Shown here: positions 9,001-12,282 of the stretch, one piece after another
How the letters are laid out: every line of letters starts with the position of its first letter
Numbering within the stretch: position 1 is the first letter of the stretch
Assembly: GCA_034101475.1 (NCBI GenBank)
Contig: JAXEJQ010000026.1
Location: 1-12,282, forward strand
Length of the DNA stretch: 12,282 nt
Source of the DNA: Limivivens sp034101475
Lineage (GTDB): Bacteria; Bacillota; Clostridia; Lachnospirales; Lachnospiraceae
Direction: 5' to 3'
Program-made: the position numbers and the translations under genes
Notes under the pieces: model-generated
What the model was told of the DNA's origin: nothing
What the model saw: the letters and a program-made list of their open reading frames with translations, nothing else
Database searches by the model: none

Positions 9001-9859
9001 CGATATACTTGTCGCCGTCAGAGTCTATTTTTAATAAGAAGGTTCTCTTACTGGTAGGATCTACATATTTCCCTTCTTTATCAAACTGCGGGAATACAAC
9101 ATTCTCATTCCAGGCATACAGTCTGGTCTCAACAGCTTCCAGTGTACATCCAGCACCCAGTCCATATTCTACTTTCAGTTTCGGATATTCATCCGGATTC
9201 TGGACAGATGTGGGCTCTGTCTTCAGAACGAGCTTGCTGCCGGCTACCGGAGCAGTCTCCTGGGATGTCGGCTCTTCTTCTGCTGCCGGCTCCTCTGCTT
9301 CCGTTCCATTAACCGGAGCTTCTGTTGTTTCTTCCTCAGTCGTTTTCTGTTCTTCTGCTGCATGATTGGCAGCTGCTTCAGATTCTGCTGCTAATCTGGC
9401 TGCTTCCGCATCGGCTGCTGCCTGTTCTGCTGCCGCCTGCTCGGCTGCCGCTGCAGCTTCGGATTCTTCTGCTGCCTGCTCTTCGGCTGCAAGGCGGGCT
9501 GCCTCTGCTTCAGACTCTGCTGCTGCCTGTTCGGCTGCAAGGCGGGCTGCCTCTGCTTCAGACTCTGCTGCTGCCTGCTCGGCTGCAAGGCGGGCTGCCT
9601 CCGCTTCAGACTCTGCTGCTGCCTGCTCGGCTGCAAGGCGGGCTGCTTCCTCTTCCGCTGCGATTCGGGCTGCTTCCTCTTCCGCTGCGATCCGCGCTGC
9701 CTCTGCTTCCTGAGCATTATCTGTTTGAATCTCAGTACCTACTTCTTCTGCAAGCACCTGAAAACCGGATGACGTAAACAGCATAGCCATCGCAAGAACG
9801 ATCGCCAATGCTCTGAGGGTCAACGGCTGTTTTCCAGTATTTTTTCCCCTTCTGCTCAT
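1..9859 (-). CDS. Giant multidomain Cna-B/SpaA surface adhesin, 3' end outside window
   Basis: This gene encodes a secreted, probably cell-wall-anchored adhesin or stalk protein. The reading frame runs from ATG at 9859 to the window edge without a stop, giving 3,286 whole codons. The start is fixed by a TAAGGAGG site 7 nt upstream and by the signal peptide directly after it. Approximate domain order: signal peptide 1-37; Ala/Glu repeats 49-167; beta region 200-343; Thr-Glu spacer 345-408; repeat-type beta domain 409-490; second spacer 490-541; Ig-like domain 542-696; about seven adhesin-like modules 697-1717; SpaA domain 1718-1840; nine Cna-B domains 1842-3019; three SpaA domains from 3020, the last incomplete. 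Cna-B and SpaA domains are known in Gram-positive adhesins and pilins, where they form intramolecular isopeptide bonds. The ligand cannot be told from sequence. A C-terminal LPxTG-type signal is expected beyond the left edge but not seen. Composition is more AT-rich than in the neighbouring enzyme genes. Confidence 0.93.
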   Translation of the reverse strand, partial: MSRRGKNTGKQPLTLRALAIVLAMAMLFTSSGFQVLAEEVGTEIQTDNAQEAEAARIAAEEEAARIAAEEEAARLAAEQAAAESEAEAARLAAEQAAAESEAEAARLAAEQAAAESEAEAARLAAEEQAAEESEAAAAAEQAAAEQAAADAEAARLAAESEAAANHAAEEQKTTEEETTEAPVNGTEAEEPAAEEEPTSQETAPVAGSKLVLKTEPTSVQNPDEYPKLKVEYGLGAGCTLEAVETRLYAWNENVVFPQFDKEGKYVDPTSKRTFLLKIDSDGDKYIEYMLKPGESFIQEFQIADSTVTTGTEITFDVVICAMGEVPIDQDIQKTAAKVTYSLPPAETEEAVTEAVLETETEEAVETEEFAETEEFVETEEIGEIKTETEEAAETEAPAETEELVETEAPVVENVVTFTVAEGVTVTVDGVDATNTTAMAKNGTIIFTVAAEEGYEITEVLVDGTIPARTTGNPGEYIIENIQTDATVVTVEANAVETETEPETAVETETETETTVETETETETESESESESETETESETEVKYGTSFTYEDSEVVITAVASEEAKIPADAVLKADLVTGFAHDEAVALAEDQLGTEEDYEAEYVFYDIYFLANGERVEPAEGLVSVTMEFKTPLFEEVAEEKEVVDYSVIHITDEAEVQDVTDHVQATDEGTVESVGFTTDSFSLYGMQRMSAPRAGVQYRVTGEYDTTTGRIVWKVYFNESGSTLQEGTINLTCTFPDSLKVYDQIQLADYTMKHLAYLQNGSSRSEVWFNAGQDIPGQLTWSTYLQETTDEVYLEFQTDVIDKINWSDDMEVVNNAAITIDVNGGGTISGVGQSDPVSVPSIFDGGSLDPYITSFEIYTKDETGAYKDKYDSGDRLEKGGSFEMQVFFSEVLNGLQLPVNVNAEEGRLISPITKLTLQIPKEKITGFLGETGDIVLEDSSQAAKYGTGGTYSISEDGLVTLYLKAAYIKEYPNCAGSFKFRGNFSRDVNSTPDTEEIKITDNVTKVVEFEDSTLTVQKEILDDYQKSAGIFKYKISILVYGTVTDVTVKDTLQENLELLIDNTHPIEIEPSGALQLSARSQNGFTLQADSLSKEDGKNYKEYTITYYAKIKQEVLNSANGIVEKIGNTVTVDFNGDETVRDTVNPSYSQYWVDKSEGELQEDGRVKWTIRVNEGGKQNAQNVTISDTLGSDYIRYDISKPIEVVKKGTEGIILSTSFLRWEEVLQPEGTSWSYTITEDGNYEYEFSYYTFVDGAGAGTNTQENTATIEKEGQVVNDTGSYTGTGTGTGVGHVVKDYKGTTEVDGTKYAQWESTITVPVGGLQNVVFYDELNGDHILPDNFDVTIGDTYSGSHTIVVGENKKSFTLYFADTADQTKSALSDKGTEYTVKISYQTQVDAGEDKSVGNTARLTANGKTEMSVVPKKTLKSYLFKKSGSVDDTGKKINWTISLDKTLTADDMPLVVRETISSNHQYLDGTAKIVTIDASGVQKTVSGAFVQYTGTLNNPVFTILISMKPDVQYYLAYQTEITNANNKNYTNEASIISGTDEIGKVYDEVNTATKPIVKTQTIAPTKDNKYVAQFQIEISGKGLSDITEDFEGDYTVVDRPVLVPADASLTIQENTIEVVLVQDDDTETAVTNYSYTYSNNRLKLTIPEAGKNTYRIRYSALLQKPEGTSGVVPVAYSNTAVFTAEGYEYSSIVRDSADIDSSGSASIGGSKIYISVYKEAENNSNTKLSGVEFELYLLENGAEILLATGTTGTNGLTFGKPEESATGTPAYVLYKDGQEYFFESGKTYRLYETKGAAGYEEITDPVLVKEFTVGTGQGEINASLNGQLHIPNKAVVQKTVTKVWDDEDDYDEIRPEQVKMQLKRTWNGNTGEAEVVDTVILSTVNAADANTWSYTWTELDKYHKSGSEENGYNYSEYIYSVEEVGISYDPVGQADANFESVPTVKTAGSEYYQTTSQDGWTITNHHDKKVKNYTFEKVWDDADNQDGVRPASVTVVLQRTYTGLSEPQTVETRVLTAANTNGTWSYTWSNIPDKIYIDGVAYDCTYSIEETKVTYNGGGSYDVVKREDEIIDGNPYYVTSSQDGTTWTFTNHYTPKVTDVEGTKTWDTKGDQDAVIPQQIKVTLTAKVDGTALTGNDLIKVLNGEPAEKTISPNAGVWTYKWEGLDRYFNGKEIAYSVTESAVNNGDLDGWSNTKNTPVYSNGKWTCNMTNTFMNDTSVSATKKWVDQNNRDNKRPVDITFTLYRQKLAADGTLNGATVDGSNDVRYGGKVYTKIESATISGDSTASEWATKTWNQLPKKWGQISGTAPSIANSEIDYLVLETDVTYPNGVANETYTLGTPVKTQNGFEITNRYQPESTSVKVQKVWEDSANRDKIRPSTITFTLYRYVGTVTDESVPESVEQDLSGNSVQPIVLSATNGNYSTLEGTWNNLPVYENGKKITYTVQEEMTAAEDSEEDETQYSTNITMAEAVNGSTITVTATNTYRAAETSVSVQKIWNDDDNRDGIRPLKIVVQLYADGEPVSNEDGGVVELPNSNGTGGFEDETWSYTWSGLKKNENGRAIVYSVKEFFYTENGQTTTEDLDGYQSTVQKTSAAGAETFSYTITNTHEIAKTNRYVVKLWDDENDQDGVRPETIRVTLQEKDQNAETETWKTSSVNSATVDLSETNGWKASWVNLPKNEKYTKDGVEYSREIIYRVVETPFTVNGGEGTQYTAVYALAASAEDITLDTELSYAASVPVTNLNQPVVVIKNSREVDRVNKEVSKVWADNENMAGLRPNEVYAWLYKKTGNSQPEKVGTTPVLLNKAHNWSYTWSNLPEKENGQIITYSVKEFVSGENGGYIEVTEKGDIPYYDAPAYYESEGIMIIQNHYETEKVSRTAYKYWQGDSEEVRPEKIVLQLMMSLYDEQAGKYADPIIACRTITEDGKYTPDEAIGAVTVTGSLDVWTYTWNDLDKTYGGKPIKYSVKEVGYYVKGDDQKKPGVPKGYQVVMGDPGNTEEEPAEIVIKNVYPKLEISKKSLTDGAELKGAGLAIYAYDETTGKKVGNALISFTSGDAPYVLEGAELAKLQVGETYVLCEESVPAGYLKADDQTFTLNADGTTTKVVMYDAQTEIQVSKRKVTGDDELPGATIQIIPLDDKGQELAPVATWISGTTPHTVRGLTVGTTYILRETIAPDGYTVASDIRFVISVDESGSEEIVTVGGKAVEDNLLIIRDSLRQVSFAKVDQDGKPVEGAHLEVHYAAGENDEEIGALAVTVKGEALQWVSGQKEKTFSGLRN
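2..802 (-). other. SpaA-type isopeptide domains 2-4 of the adhesin, last one cut off (residues 3020-3286)
   Basis: Three head-to-tail domains: about 3020-3118 (LEISKKSL, LKGAGLAIYAYD, YVLCEESVPAGYL, VVMYDAQ), 3119-3226 (IQVSKRKVTGDDELPGATI, YILRETIAPDGYT, LLIIRDS) and from 3227 (VSFAKVDQDGKPVEGAHLEV) to the window edge. The E-(S/T)-x-(V/A)-P-x-GY signature is clear in the first two. These end in Asp rather than Asn, which fits the Lys-Asp bond variant. More such domains and then a wall anchor are expected to follow outside the window. Confidence 0.82.
803..4336 (-). repeat. Nine tandem Cna-B domains forming the stalk (residues 1842-3019)
   Basis: Approximate units in residues are 1842-1975, 1977-2103, 2105-2222, 2224-2364, 2365-2497, 2498-2620, 2621-2765, 2766-2883 and 2884-3019. 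Each has the order K-x-W-x-D, then N-x-D-x-x-RP, a VxxxL strand, a W-x-x-x-W core (WSYTW in the best copies), a YSVKE-like strand, and a closing (T/I)-(N/KN/QN) strand. All nine keep the first-strand Lys, the Glu of the YSVKE strand and the terminal Asn, the triad for a Lys-Asn intramolecular isopeptide bond in Cna-B folds. Unit 3 has IP instead of RP, and unit 9 has KYWQGD with a shortened loop. The copies differ clearly at DNA level, so the array is old rather than a fresh duplication. Confidence 0.9.
4340..4708 (-). other. SpaA-type isopeptide domain 1 of the adhesin (residues 1718-1840)
   Basis: The domain opens with KIYISVYKEAENNS and LSGVEFELYLLENG, contains the YRLYETKGAAGYE signature (the Y-x-L-x-E-T-K-A-P-x-G-Y motif of SpaA/prealbumin-like domains) and closes with LHIPNKA. 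The Lys of the first strand, the Glu of the ET motif and the Asn of the last strand are the residues expected for a Lys-Asn isopeptide bond. It joins the adhesin modules to the Cna-B stalk. Confidence 0.8.
4709..7771 (-). other. About seven tandem adhesin-like beta modules (residues 697-1717)
   Basis: Approximate module starts are residues 697, 852, 1006, 1150, 1294, 1425 and 1561, a spacing of 130-155 aa. Several open with a W-x-I/V strand after a short Lys/Gly-rich turn (GRIVWKVYF, GRVKWTIRV, KYAQWESTITV, KKINWTISL), continue with a VxVxD(T/E)L strand (VTVKDTLQ, VTISDTLG, VVFYDELNG) and close with an (N)TA-type strand (GNTVTV, ENTATIE, GNTARLT, SNTAVFT). This pattern fits the Ig-like (DEv-IgG, DUF11, collagen-binding-like) domains of Gram-positive MSCRAMM adhesins. 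The two N-most modules are the most divergent. A Thr-Gly run (YTGTGTGTGVG) near residues 1279-1289 makes a likely hinge. These modules are the best candidates for ligand binding; the ligand is not predictable. Confidence 0.6.
7772..8236 (-). other. Ig-like domain of the adhesin ending in TDSFSLYG (residues 542-696)
   Basis: The module starts with TSFTYEDSEVVITAVA, contains YVFYDIYFLANGERVEPAEG, then VSVTMEF, a VVDYSVIHITDEAEVQDV strand pair, and ends with VGFTTDSFSLYG. The same order of motifs, ending in a TDSFS.Y strand, recurs from memory in large Cna-B proteins of gut clostridia, usually just before the adhesive modules. Its function is unknown to me. The short Arg/Pro-containing joint after it (MSAPRAG) could be a flexible or protease-sensitive link. 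Confidence 0.6.
8237..8392 (-). repeat. Thr/Ser-Glu spacer 2 of the adhesin (residues 490-541)
   Basis: This is a pure low-complexity tract made of ETET units followed by ESES units and then ETESETE. On the plus strand the DNA reads as repeated TCTGTCTC/GTTTC-type hexamers. It is extremely acidic, and the Ser/Thr content would allow O-glycosylation, though nothing in the sequence proves it. Confidence 0.85.
8390..8635 (-). other. Small repeat-type beta domain of the adhesin (residues 409-490)
   Basis: The sequence from VVTFTVAEGVTVTVDG to IENIQTDATVVTVEA has the pattern of secreted bacterial repeat domains (InlB B-repeat or 'bacterial repeat' type): an early T(V/F)TV strand, a central GYEITEVLVDG hairpin and a closing 'YIIENIQTDATVVV'-like strand. 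The GY-(E)-(I)-x-(x)-V-x-V-DG core is the most telling part. The family match is judged by eye and may be one of several related beta folds. Thr/Glu spacers flank it on both sides. Confidence 0.6.
8636..8827 (-). repeat. Thr-Glu-rich spacer 1 of the adhesin (residues 345-408)
   Basis: This stretch is dominated by repeated ETEE, ETEA and VETEE units with occasional Ala, Pro and Phe. It is strongly acidic, should be unfolded, and joins two beta domains. The coding DNA is a degenerate repeat of GAAAC/GAAGA-type units, so it could change in length. Confidence 0.8.
8828..9260 (-). other. Unassigned N-terminal beta region of the adhesin (residues about 200-343)
   Basis: After an acidic Glu/Thr/Pro linker the sequence turns into a globular-looking stretch. 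It begins near SKLVLKTEP, runs through YPKLKVEYGLGAGCTLEAV and ends near TAAKVTYSLPP. Alternating hydrophobic residues suggest beta strands. I do not recognise the family; the position between two low-complexity linkers suggests an independent domain. Confidence 0.5.
9359..9715 (-). repeat. Ala/Glu-rich N-terminal rod coded by tandem repeats (residues 49-167)
   Basis: Directly after the signal peptide the protein is almost only Ala, Glu, Gln, Arg, Ser and Leu. It begins with two 9-residue units of the RIAAEEEAA type, coded by 27-bp repeats at 9642-9668 and 9669-9695 (two differences by eye). Then follow 16-residue units of the LAAEQAAAESEAEAAR type, coded by three 48-bp repeats at 9491-9538, 9539-9586 and 9587-9634, differing at single positions, plus a 12-bp partial copy at 9635-9646. 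Further degenerate units extend to about 9359. The composition predicts a continuous helix or coiled coil. The 16-residue period is not a clean heptad multiple, so a single alpha-helix or spacer is as likely as an oligomerising coiled coil. Confidence 0.85.
9749..9859 (-). other. Sec signal peptide of the giant adhesin (residues 1-37)
   Basis: The N-terminus has a basic stretch (Arg3, Arg4, Lys6, Lys10, Arg16), then a hydrophobic core (LAIVLAMAMLF, residues 18-28), then a polar region ending in Val-Leu-Ala before Glu-Glu. The likely signal peptidase I cut is after Ala37. No YSIRK/GxxS motif is present. This makes the protein an exported one. Confidence 0.88.
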
Positions 9860-9866
9860 ACTTTTT

Positions 9867-9874
9867 CCTCCTTA
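9867..9874 (-). promoter_or_regulatory. Strong ribosome binding site of the giant adhesin
   Basis: On the minus strand the sequence TAAGGAGG lies 7 nt before the ATG at 9859. It is a near-perfect match to the anti-Shine-Dalgarno sequence and decides the start: no better in-frame start with a ribosome site lies nearby, and the signal peptide begins at this Met. Confidence 0.9.
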
Positions 9875-9960
9875 ATTTGTTTCCTATCATTTTACCGGAT
9901 ATTTTTTATTTCTATTTGCAGCTTCTATATCCAGTGTATGCCATTATTTTACAACACAAG

Positions 9961-10019
9961 AGTCACATAAAAGTCACACCGTAAAAAAATTTTTCCCTTT
10001 TTTCGGGCTTTATGTGACT
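9961..10019. repeat. 11-bp inverted repeat in the adhesin upstream region
   Basis: AGTCACATAAA at 9961-9971 is the exact reverse complement of TTTATGTGACT at 10009-10019, with 37 nt between. Inside lie CCCTTTTTTCGGG and a run of seven A followed by five T. In the minus direction this could be a weak terminator-like structure after the hydrolase gene (GGG, then A5, then T7), but no T-run follows the outer stem. An operator with two half-sites is an equal possibility. Confidence 0.5.
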
Positions 10020-10089
10020 TATTTTCCTGATTTTCGGTCACACCCGCACTTCTGTCACAATCAGCTGCGGCACTGTGTCACAGCATCTT

Positions 10090-10722
10090 TCAATATCCCT
10101 TCCGATATCGCTCCACAACCTGCGGATCTCCCCAGTAATGCATAGGACAGACCTGGTCGGCTCCCACCTGTTCCGTGAAATAATCAATTCCACGGCGGTA
10201 ATACTGTTCCTGTCTTCCGTCCAGAACCACGAAGGCCACATCGATATGCCTTCCCTTCAGCAGATCCATTTCCTTTCGGTAATTCCGGCTCATGGCCTCG
10301 TTATCCGTCTCCGGCTCTCCATCCCAGGTCCAGTCATTCAGATCCCCTGCATGATAAATGGTATGCGCTCCATCCTGAATCAGAAAAGCAACTCCCTCAT
10401 CGGTGGATTTCAGCGTTTCGACCTCCAGCGCACCCACCCTTTCCCGGACATGAGGCTTCAGGAAAACAGTCCGGTCACGCAGCTTCTCCGGAACCCGTTT
10501 TTTCCAGATGTCATAGGACAGAACATAATGAACCTCCGGATATTTTTCAGCCAGTTCGAAAATAACCGGTGAAAAATGATCCTCATGCCGATGGCTGGCA
10601 AAGACATAAAGTGGTTTGTCAGGGGAAACAGCACTTAAATCTCCCTGGAAATAATCAAATAACATCTGCAGCTTCTCGGTTTCCACCAGGAAGCTGCTGT
10701 GATAAATAAACGTGATTTTCAT
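10090..10722 (-). CDS. Metallo-beta-lactamase-fold hydrolase
   Basis: This is a cytoplasmic metal-dependent hydrolase of the MBL fold, 210 aa, with no signal peptide or membrane segment. The N-terminal strand pair MKITFIYHSSFLVET is the typical opening of small MBL proteins related to the UlaG/YcjG-like group. The metal motif SHRHEDH gives His44, His46, Asp48 and His49; further ligands are probably His124 and Asp127 (YHAGDLNDW) and His195 (PMHYWGD). The set of ligands looks complete, so the enzyme should be active. The substrate is unknown. Only about 15 residues follow the last His motif, which makes this a short family member. The ATG at 10722 lies 10 nt after the stop of the dipeptidase gene, with a weak AGG-containing ribosome site inside the end of that gene, so translation is probably coupled. 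Confidence 0.88.
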   Translation of the reverse strand: MKITFIYHSSFLVETEKLQMLFDYFQGDLSAVSPDKPLYVFASHRHEDHFSPVIFELAEKYPEVHYVLSYDIWKKRVPEKLRDRTVFLKPHVRERVGALEVETLKSTDEGVAFLIQDGAHTIYHAGDLNDWTWDGEPETDNEAMSRNYRKEMDLLKGRHIDVAFVVLDGRQEQYYRRGIDYFTEQVGADQVCPMHYWGDPQVVERYRKGY

Positions 10723-10732
10723 GAGTTTCTAC

Positions 10733-12181
10733 CTATTTAATATGTTCCAATACGTTCAGAAGATAACGCCACATCCGCTCCACGGAGGAAATGGAGAGCA
10801 TTTCTTCTGTCGTGTGGATGTCCTTCATCTCCGGTCCGAAGGAAACACAGTCCAGACCCGGCATCTTCTCATAGAAAAGACCGCACTCCAGTCCGGCATG
10901 AATCGCATTCACCACCGGTTCTTTTCCGAACATCTCTGCATACGTATCCTTCATAATCTCTCTGAGGACAGATTCCTTCCGATATTCCCAGGCCGGATAA
11001 TCACCCTCCAGAGTACAGGTGCCTCCCAGAAATTCCGTCAGATACTGAACCTTATCAATCACTGCGTTTTTGGCGCTTCCCACAGAGCTTCTGACACTGA
11101 CGGTCAGCACAAATTCCTCCGGATCGAGCTTCATGACACCCGGATTTGCGGAGGTTTCCACCAAACCGGCAATATCTCCGCTCATTTTCTGAACGCCCCA
11201 GGGCGCAAAATTCAGCAGAAACAGCACCTTTTCCCGGCTTACCGGATGCAGCACCTCTGCTTCACCCTCACCCAGATTCCTGCAGTGAATGGTGATCCCC
11301 TCATCTGAGCCGCTGTATTCCTTTCTCAGGTTCTTTTCCAGAGCGGCAGCCGTCTCCCGAACCTCTGCCTCCCGCTCTGCTTCCACCACAATCACAGCCG
11401 TGGTACTTCTGGTAATGGCATTGTCCTTGGTGCCGCCTTCCAGTCCGGCCAGCATATATTCCGTCTTCTGGTCCAGCTCATACAGGAAACGTCCCATAAG
11501 CTTGTTGGAATTTGCCCGGTTTTTGTCAATCTCCGCGCCGGAATGGCCTCCAACCAGCCCGTCAATGGTAATCTGAAGCTTCGTTCCCTTCACAGGAAGA
11601 TACTTCACTTCCAGCTCACATTTCGCTGTCATGCCGCCTGCGCAGCCCACACAGAGATAGCCTTCCTCTTCGGAGTCCATATTAATCAGAAGCTGTCCCT
11701 TCAGATCGGACATATCCAGGTTCTTCGCTCCCAGAAGGCCGACCTCCTCATCGGTGGTGATAATCACCTCCAGGGCCGGGTGCTTCAGGCTGTTATCCTC
11801 CAGAATCGCCAGGGCATAGGCCACCGCAATGCCGTCATCCCCGCCAAGGGTGGTATCCTTTGCCGTCACATAATCTCCTTCGATCATCAGCTCCAGAGGA
11901 TCCCTGGTAAAATCATGGGCAGAACCCGGTTTCTTTTCGCAAACCATATCGCAATGTCCCTGAAGGATCACCACCGGCGCGTTCTCATACCCCGGAGACG
12001 CATCCTTCCAGATAATCACATTGTTGAACTCATCCTGCCGGCATCTCAGGCCGTGCTCTCTGGCGAAAGCTGCCAGATAATCACTGATTTCTTTTGTATT
12101 GTAAGACCCGTGGGGAATCCTGCAGAGTTCCTCAAAGTAATGAAATACACGGGACGGTTTCAAATTCTCTAATACTGCCAT
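10733..12181 (-). CDS. pepD: Aminoacyl-histidine dipeptidase (beta-Ala-His dipeptidase), peptidase family M20C
   Basis: This enzyme hydrolyses dipeptides, classically Xaa-His such as carnosine, in the cytoplasm, and supplies amino acids from peptides. The length of 482 aa is normal for PepD. The two-zinc site is complete: His76 and Asp78 in QGHCDM, bridging Asp115 in GGDDGIAVAYALA, general base Glu145 and ligand Glu146 in TTDEEVGLLG, Asp169 in LLINMDSEEEG and His456 in MKDIHTTEE. The lid (dimerisation) domain sits between about residues 185 and 390 and includes GLVGGHSGAEI with the conserved His213. The C-terminal IHAGLECGLF motif is also typical of the family. The start at 12181 has GGAGG 6 nt upstream. 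The gene is first in a two-gene unit with the MBL-fold hydrolase. True substrate range cannot be read from sequence; in M20C it is often broad. Confidence 0.95.
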   Translation of the reverse strand: MAVLENLKPSRVFHYFEELCRIPHGSYNTKEISDYLAAFAREHGLRCRQDEFNNVIIWKDASPGYENAPVVILQGHCDMVCEKKPGSAHDFTRDPLELMIEGDYVTAKDTTLGGDDGIAVAYALAILEDNSLKHPALEVIITTDEEVGLLGAKNLDMSDLKGQLLINMDSEEEGYLCVGCAGGMTAKCELEVKYLPVKGTKLQITIDGLVGGHSGAEIDKNRANSNKLMGRFLYELDQKTEYMLAGLEGGTKDNAITRSTTAVIVVEAEREAEVRETAAALEKNLRKEYSGSDEGITIHCRNLGEGEAEVLHPVSREKVLFLLNFAPWGVQKMSGDIAGLVETSANPGVMKLDPEEFVLTVSVRSSVGSAKNAVIDKVQYLTEFLGGTCTLEGDYPAWEYRKESVLREIMKDTYAEMFGKEPVVNAIHAGLECGLFYEKMPGLDCVSFGPEMKDIHTTEEMLSISSVERMWRYLLNVLEHIK

Positions 12182-12187
12182 AACTGA

Positions 12188-12192
12188 CCTCC
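12188..12192 (-). promoter_or_regulatory. Ribosome binding site of the dipeptidase gene
   Basis: GGAGG on the minus strand lies 6 nt before the ATG at 12181. It supports this start over any internal Met. Confidence 0.85.
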
Positions 12193-12208
12193 ATCATGTG
12201 CTTATTCG

Positions 12209-12235
12209 CAGCGCGGACCTGTCCGGACGGCTGCG
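12209..12235 (-). repeat. GC-rich inverted repeat in the pepD leader
   Basis: GCAGC and GCTGC arms flank a core containing CGGAC-AG-GTCCG, so the pepD leader can form a GC-rich hairpin between promoter and ribosome site. There is no T-run after it, so it is not a classical terminator. It may stabilise the transcript or have no role. Confidence 0.4.
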
Positions 12236-12251
12236 TTTACCTGCTATGTAT

Positions 12252-12280
12252 ACTATACCGTTTATGGCAGAAAAATACAA
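12252..12280 (-). promoter_or_regulatory. Sigma-A-type promoter of the pepD-hydrolase unit
   Basis: On the minus strand TTGTAT (12280-12275) is followed after exactly 17 nt by TATAGT (12257-12252). The -10 matches five of six consensus bases; the -35 keeps the TTG core. Transcription would start near 12245, giving a leader of about 60 nt before the ATG at 12181. Confidence 0.7.
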
Positions 12281-12282
12281 TG

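Larger units (their letters stand above)
9860..10089 (-). promoter_or_regulatory. Upstream region of the adhesin gene (gap between hydrolase stop and adhesin start)
   Basis: This 230-nt AT-rich gap holds no credible gene. In adhesin orientation it carries TGTGAC at plus-strand positions 10077-10082, 10054-10059, 10037-10042, 9973-9978 and 9962-9967, plus one inverted copy at 10013-10018. The last two direct copies are exactly 11 bp apart. Downstream of them lies CTTGTGTTGTAAAATAATGG followed by CATACACTGGATATAG, which may contain a weak promoter (TTGTGT or TTGTAA as -35, TACACT or TATAGA as -10), but none of the combinations has ideal spacing. The region is therefore a candidate regulatory region with no firm promoter call. 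Confidence 0.45.

Noticed and set aside
9484..9700. CRISPR-like regular repeat spacing
   Set aside because: The repeats are directly tandem, without unique spacers, and code in frame for the Ala/Glu rod.
9366..9713. Plus-strand open frame coding an Ala/Ser-rich 115-aa peptide, and overlapping Leu-rich and Gln/Arg-rich frames
   Set aside because: They are readings of the tandem repeat of the adhesin in other frames. They have no ribosome site and show the low-complexity composition expected from a repeat lacking stops.
10038..10572. Open frames overlapping the MBL hydrolase on both strands
   Set aside because: The hydrolase frame has complete metal-binding motifs. The others have odd composition (many Ile, Arg, Cys) and no ribosome site.
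10712..12172. Plus-strand open frames opposite pepD (about 95-209 aa)
   Set aside because: They lie antisense to a well-conserved enzyme with all catalytic residues, have no recognisable domain, and arise from its GC-rich codon pattern.

Overview
The window shows three genes, all on the minus strand, in a Gram-positive, probably clostridial background. A Lachnospiraceae-like gut anaerobe is my best guess. The reasons are strong AGGAGG-type ribosome binding sites, an M20C dipeptidase of the clostridial PepD type, and a giant surface protein built from Cna-B and SpaA modules. The taxonomic call is inference from protein style; there is no rRNA or other marker.

Right end (about 10,090-12,282), in transcription order: a promoter, a pepD-like aminoacyl-histidine dipeptidase (482 aa), and 10 nt further on a small metallo-beta-lactamase-fold hydrolase (210 aa). 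These two look like one operon of ordinary cytoplasmic enzymes. A 230-nt gap follows. It is AT-rich, carries six copies of the hexamer TGTGAC/GTCACA and an 11-bp inverted repeat, and probably holds the regulatory region of the next gene.

Left 80% (1-9,859): one unbroken reading frame on the minus strand. It starts at 9,859 behind a strong Shine-Dalgarno site and is still open at base 1, so at least 3,286 residues are visible and the C-terminus lies outside the window. I translated it by eye in one frame from the start to base 2 and met no stop. In order it has a signal peptide, an Ala/Glu rod made of 48-bp and 27-bp tandem repeats, a beta domain, a Thr-Glu spacer, a small repeat-type beta domain, a second Thr/Ser-Glu spacer, an Ig-like domain, about seven beta modules of 130-155 aa resembling Gram-positive adhesin (MSCRAMM/DUF11-like) domains, one SpaA-type domain, nine consecutive Cna-B domains, and three more SpaA-type domains (the last cut by the window edge). 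Each of the nine Cna-B units keeps the Lys, Glu and Asn positions expected for a self-formed isopeptide bond, so the stalk should be a long, covalently locked rod. The protein is most likely wall-anchored and displays the N-terminal modules far from the cell; the sorting signal that would prove this is not in the window.

The adhesin gene looks more AT-rich in third codon positions than the two enzyme genes, consistent with an accessory locus. No RNA genes, insertion sequences, CRISPR arrays or phage genes were seen.
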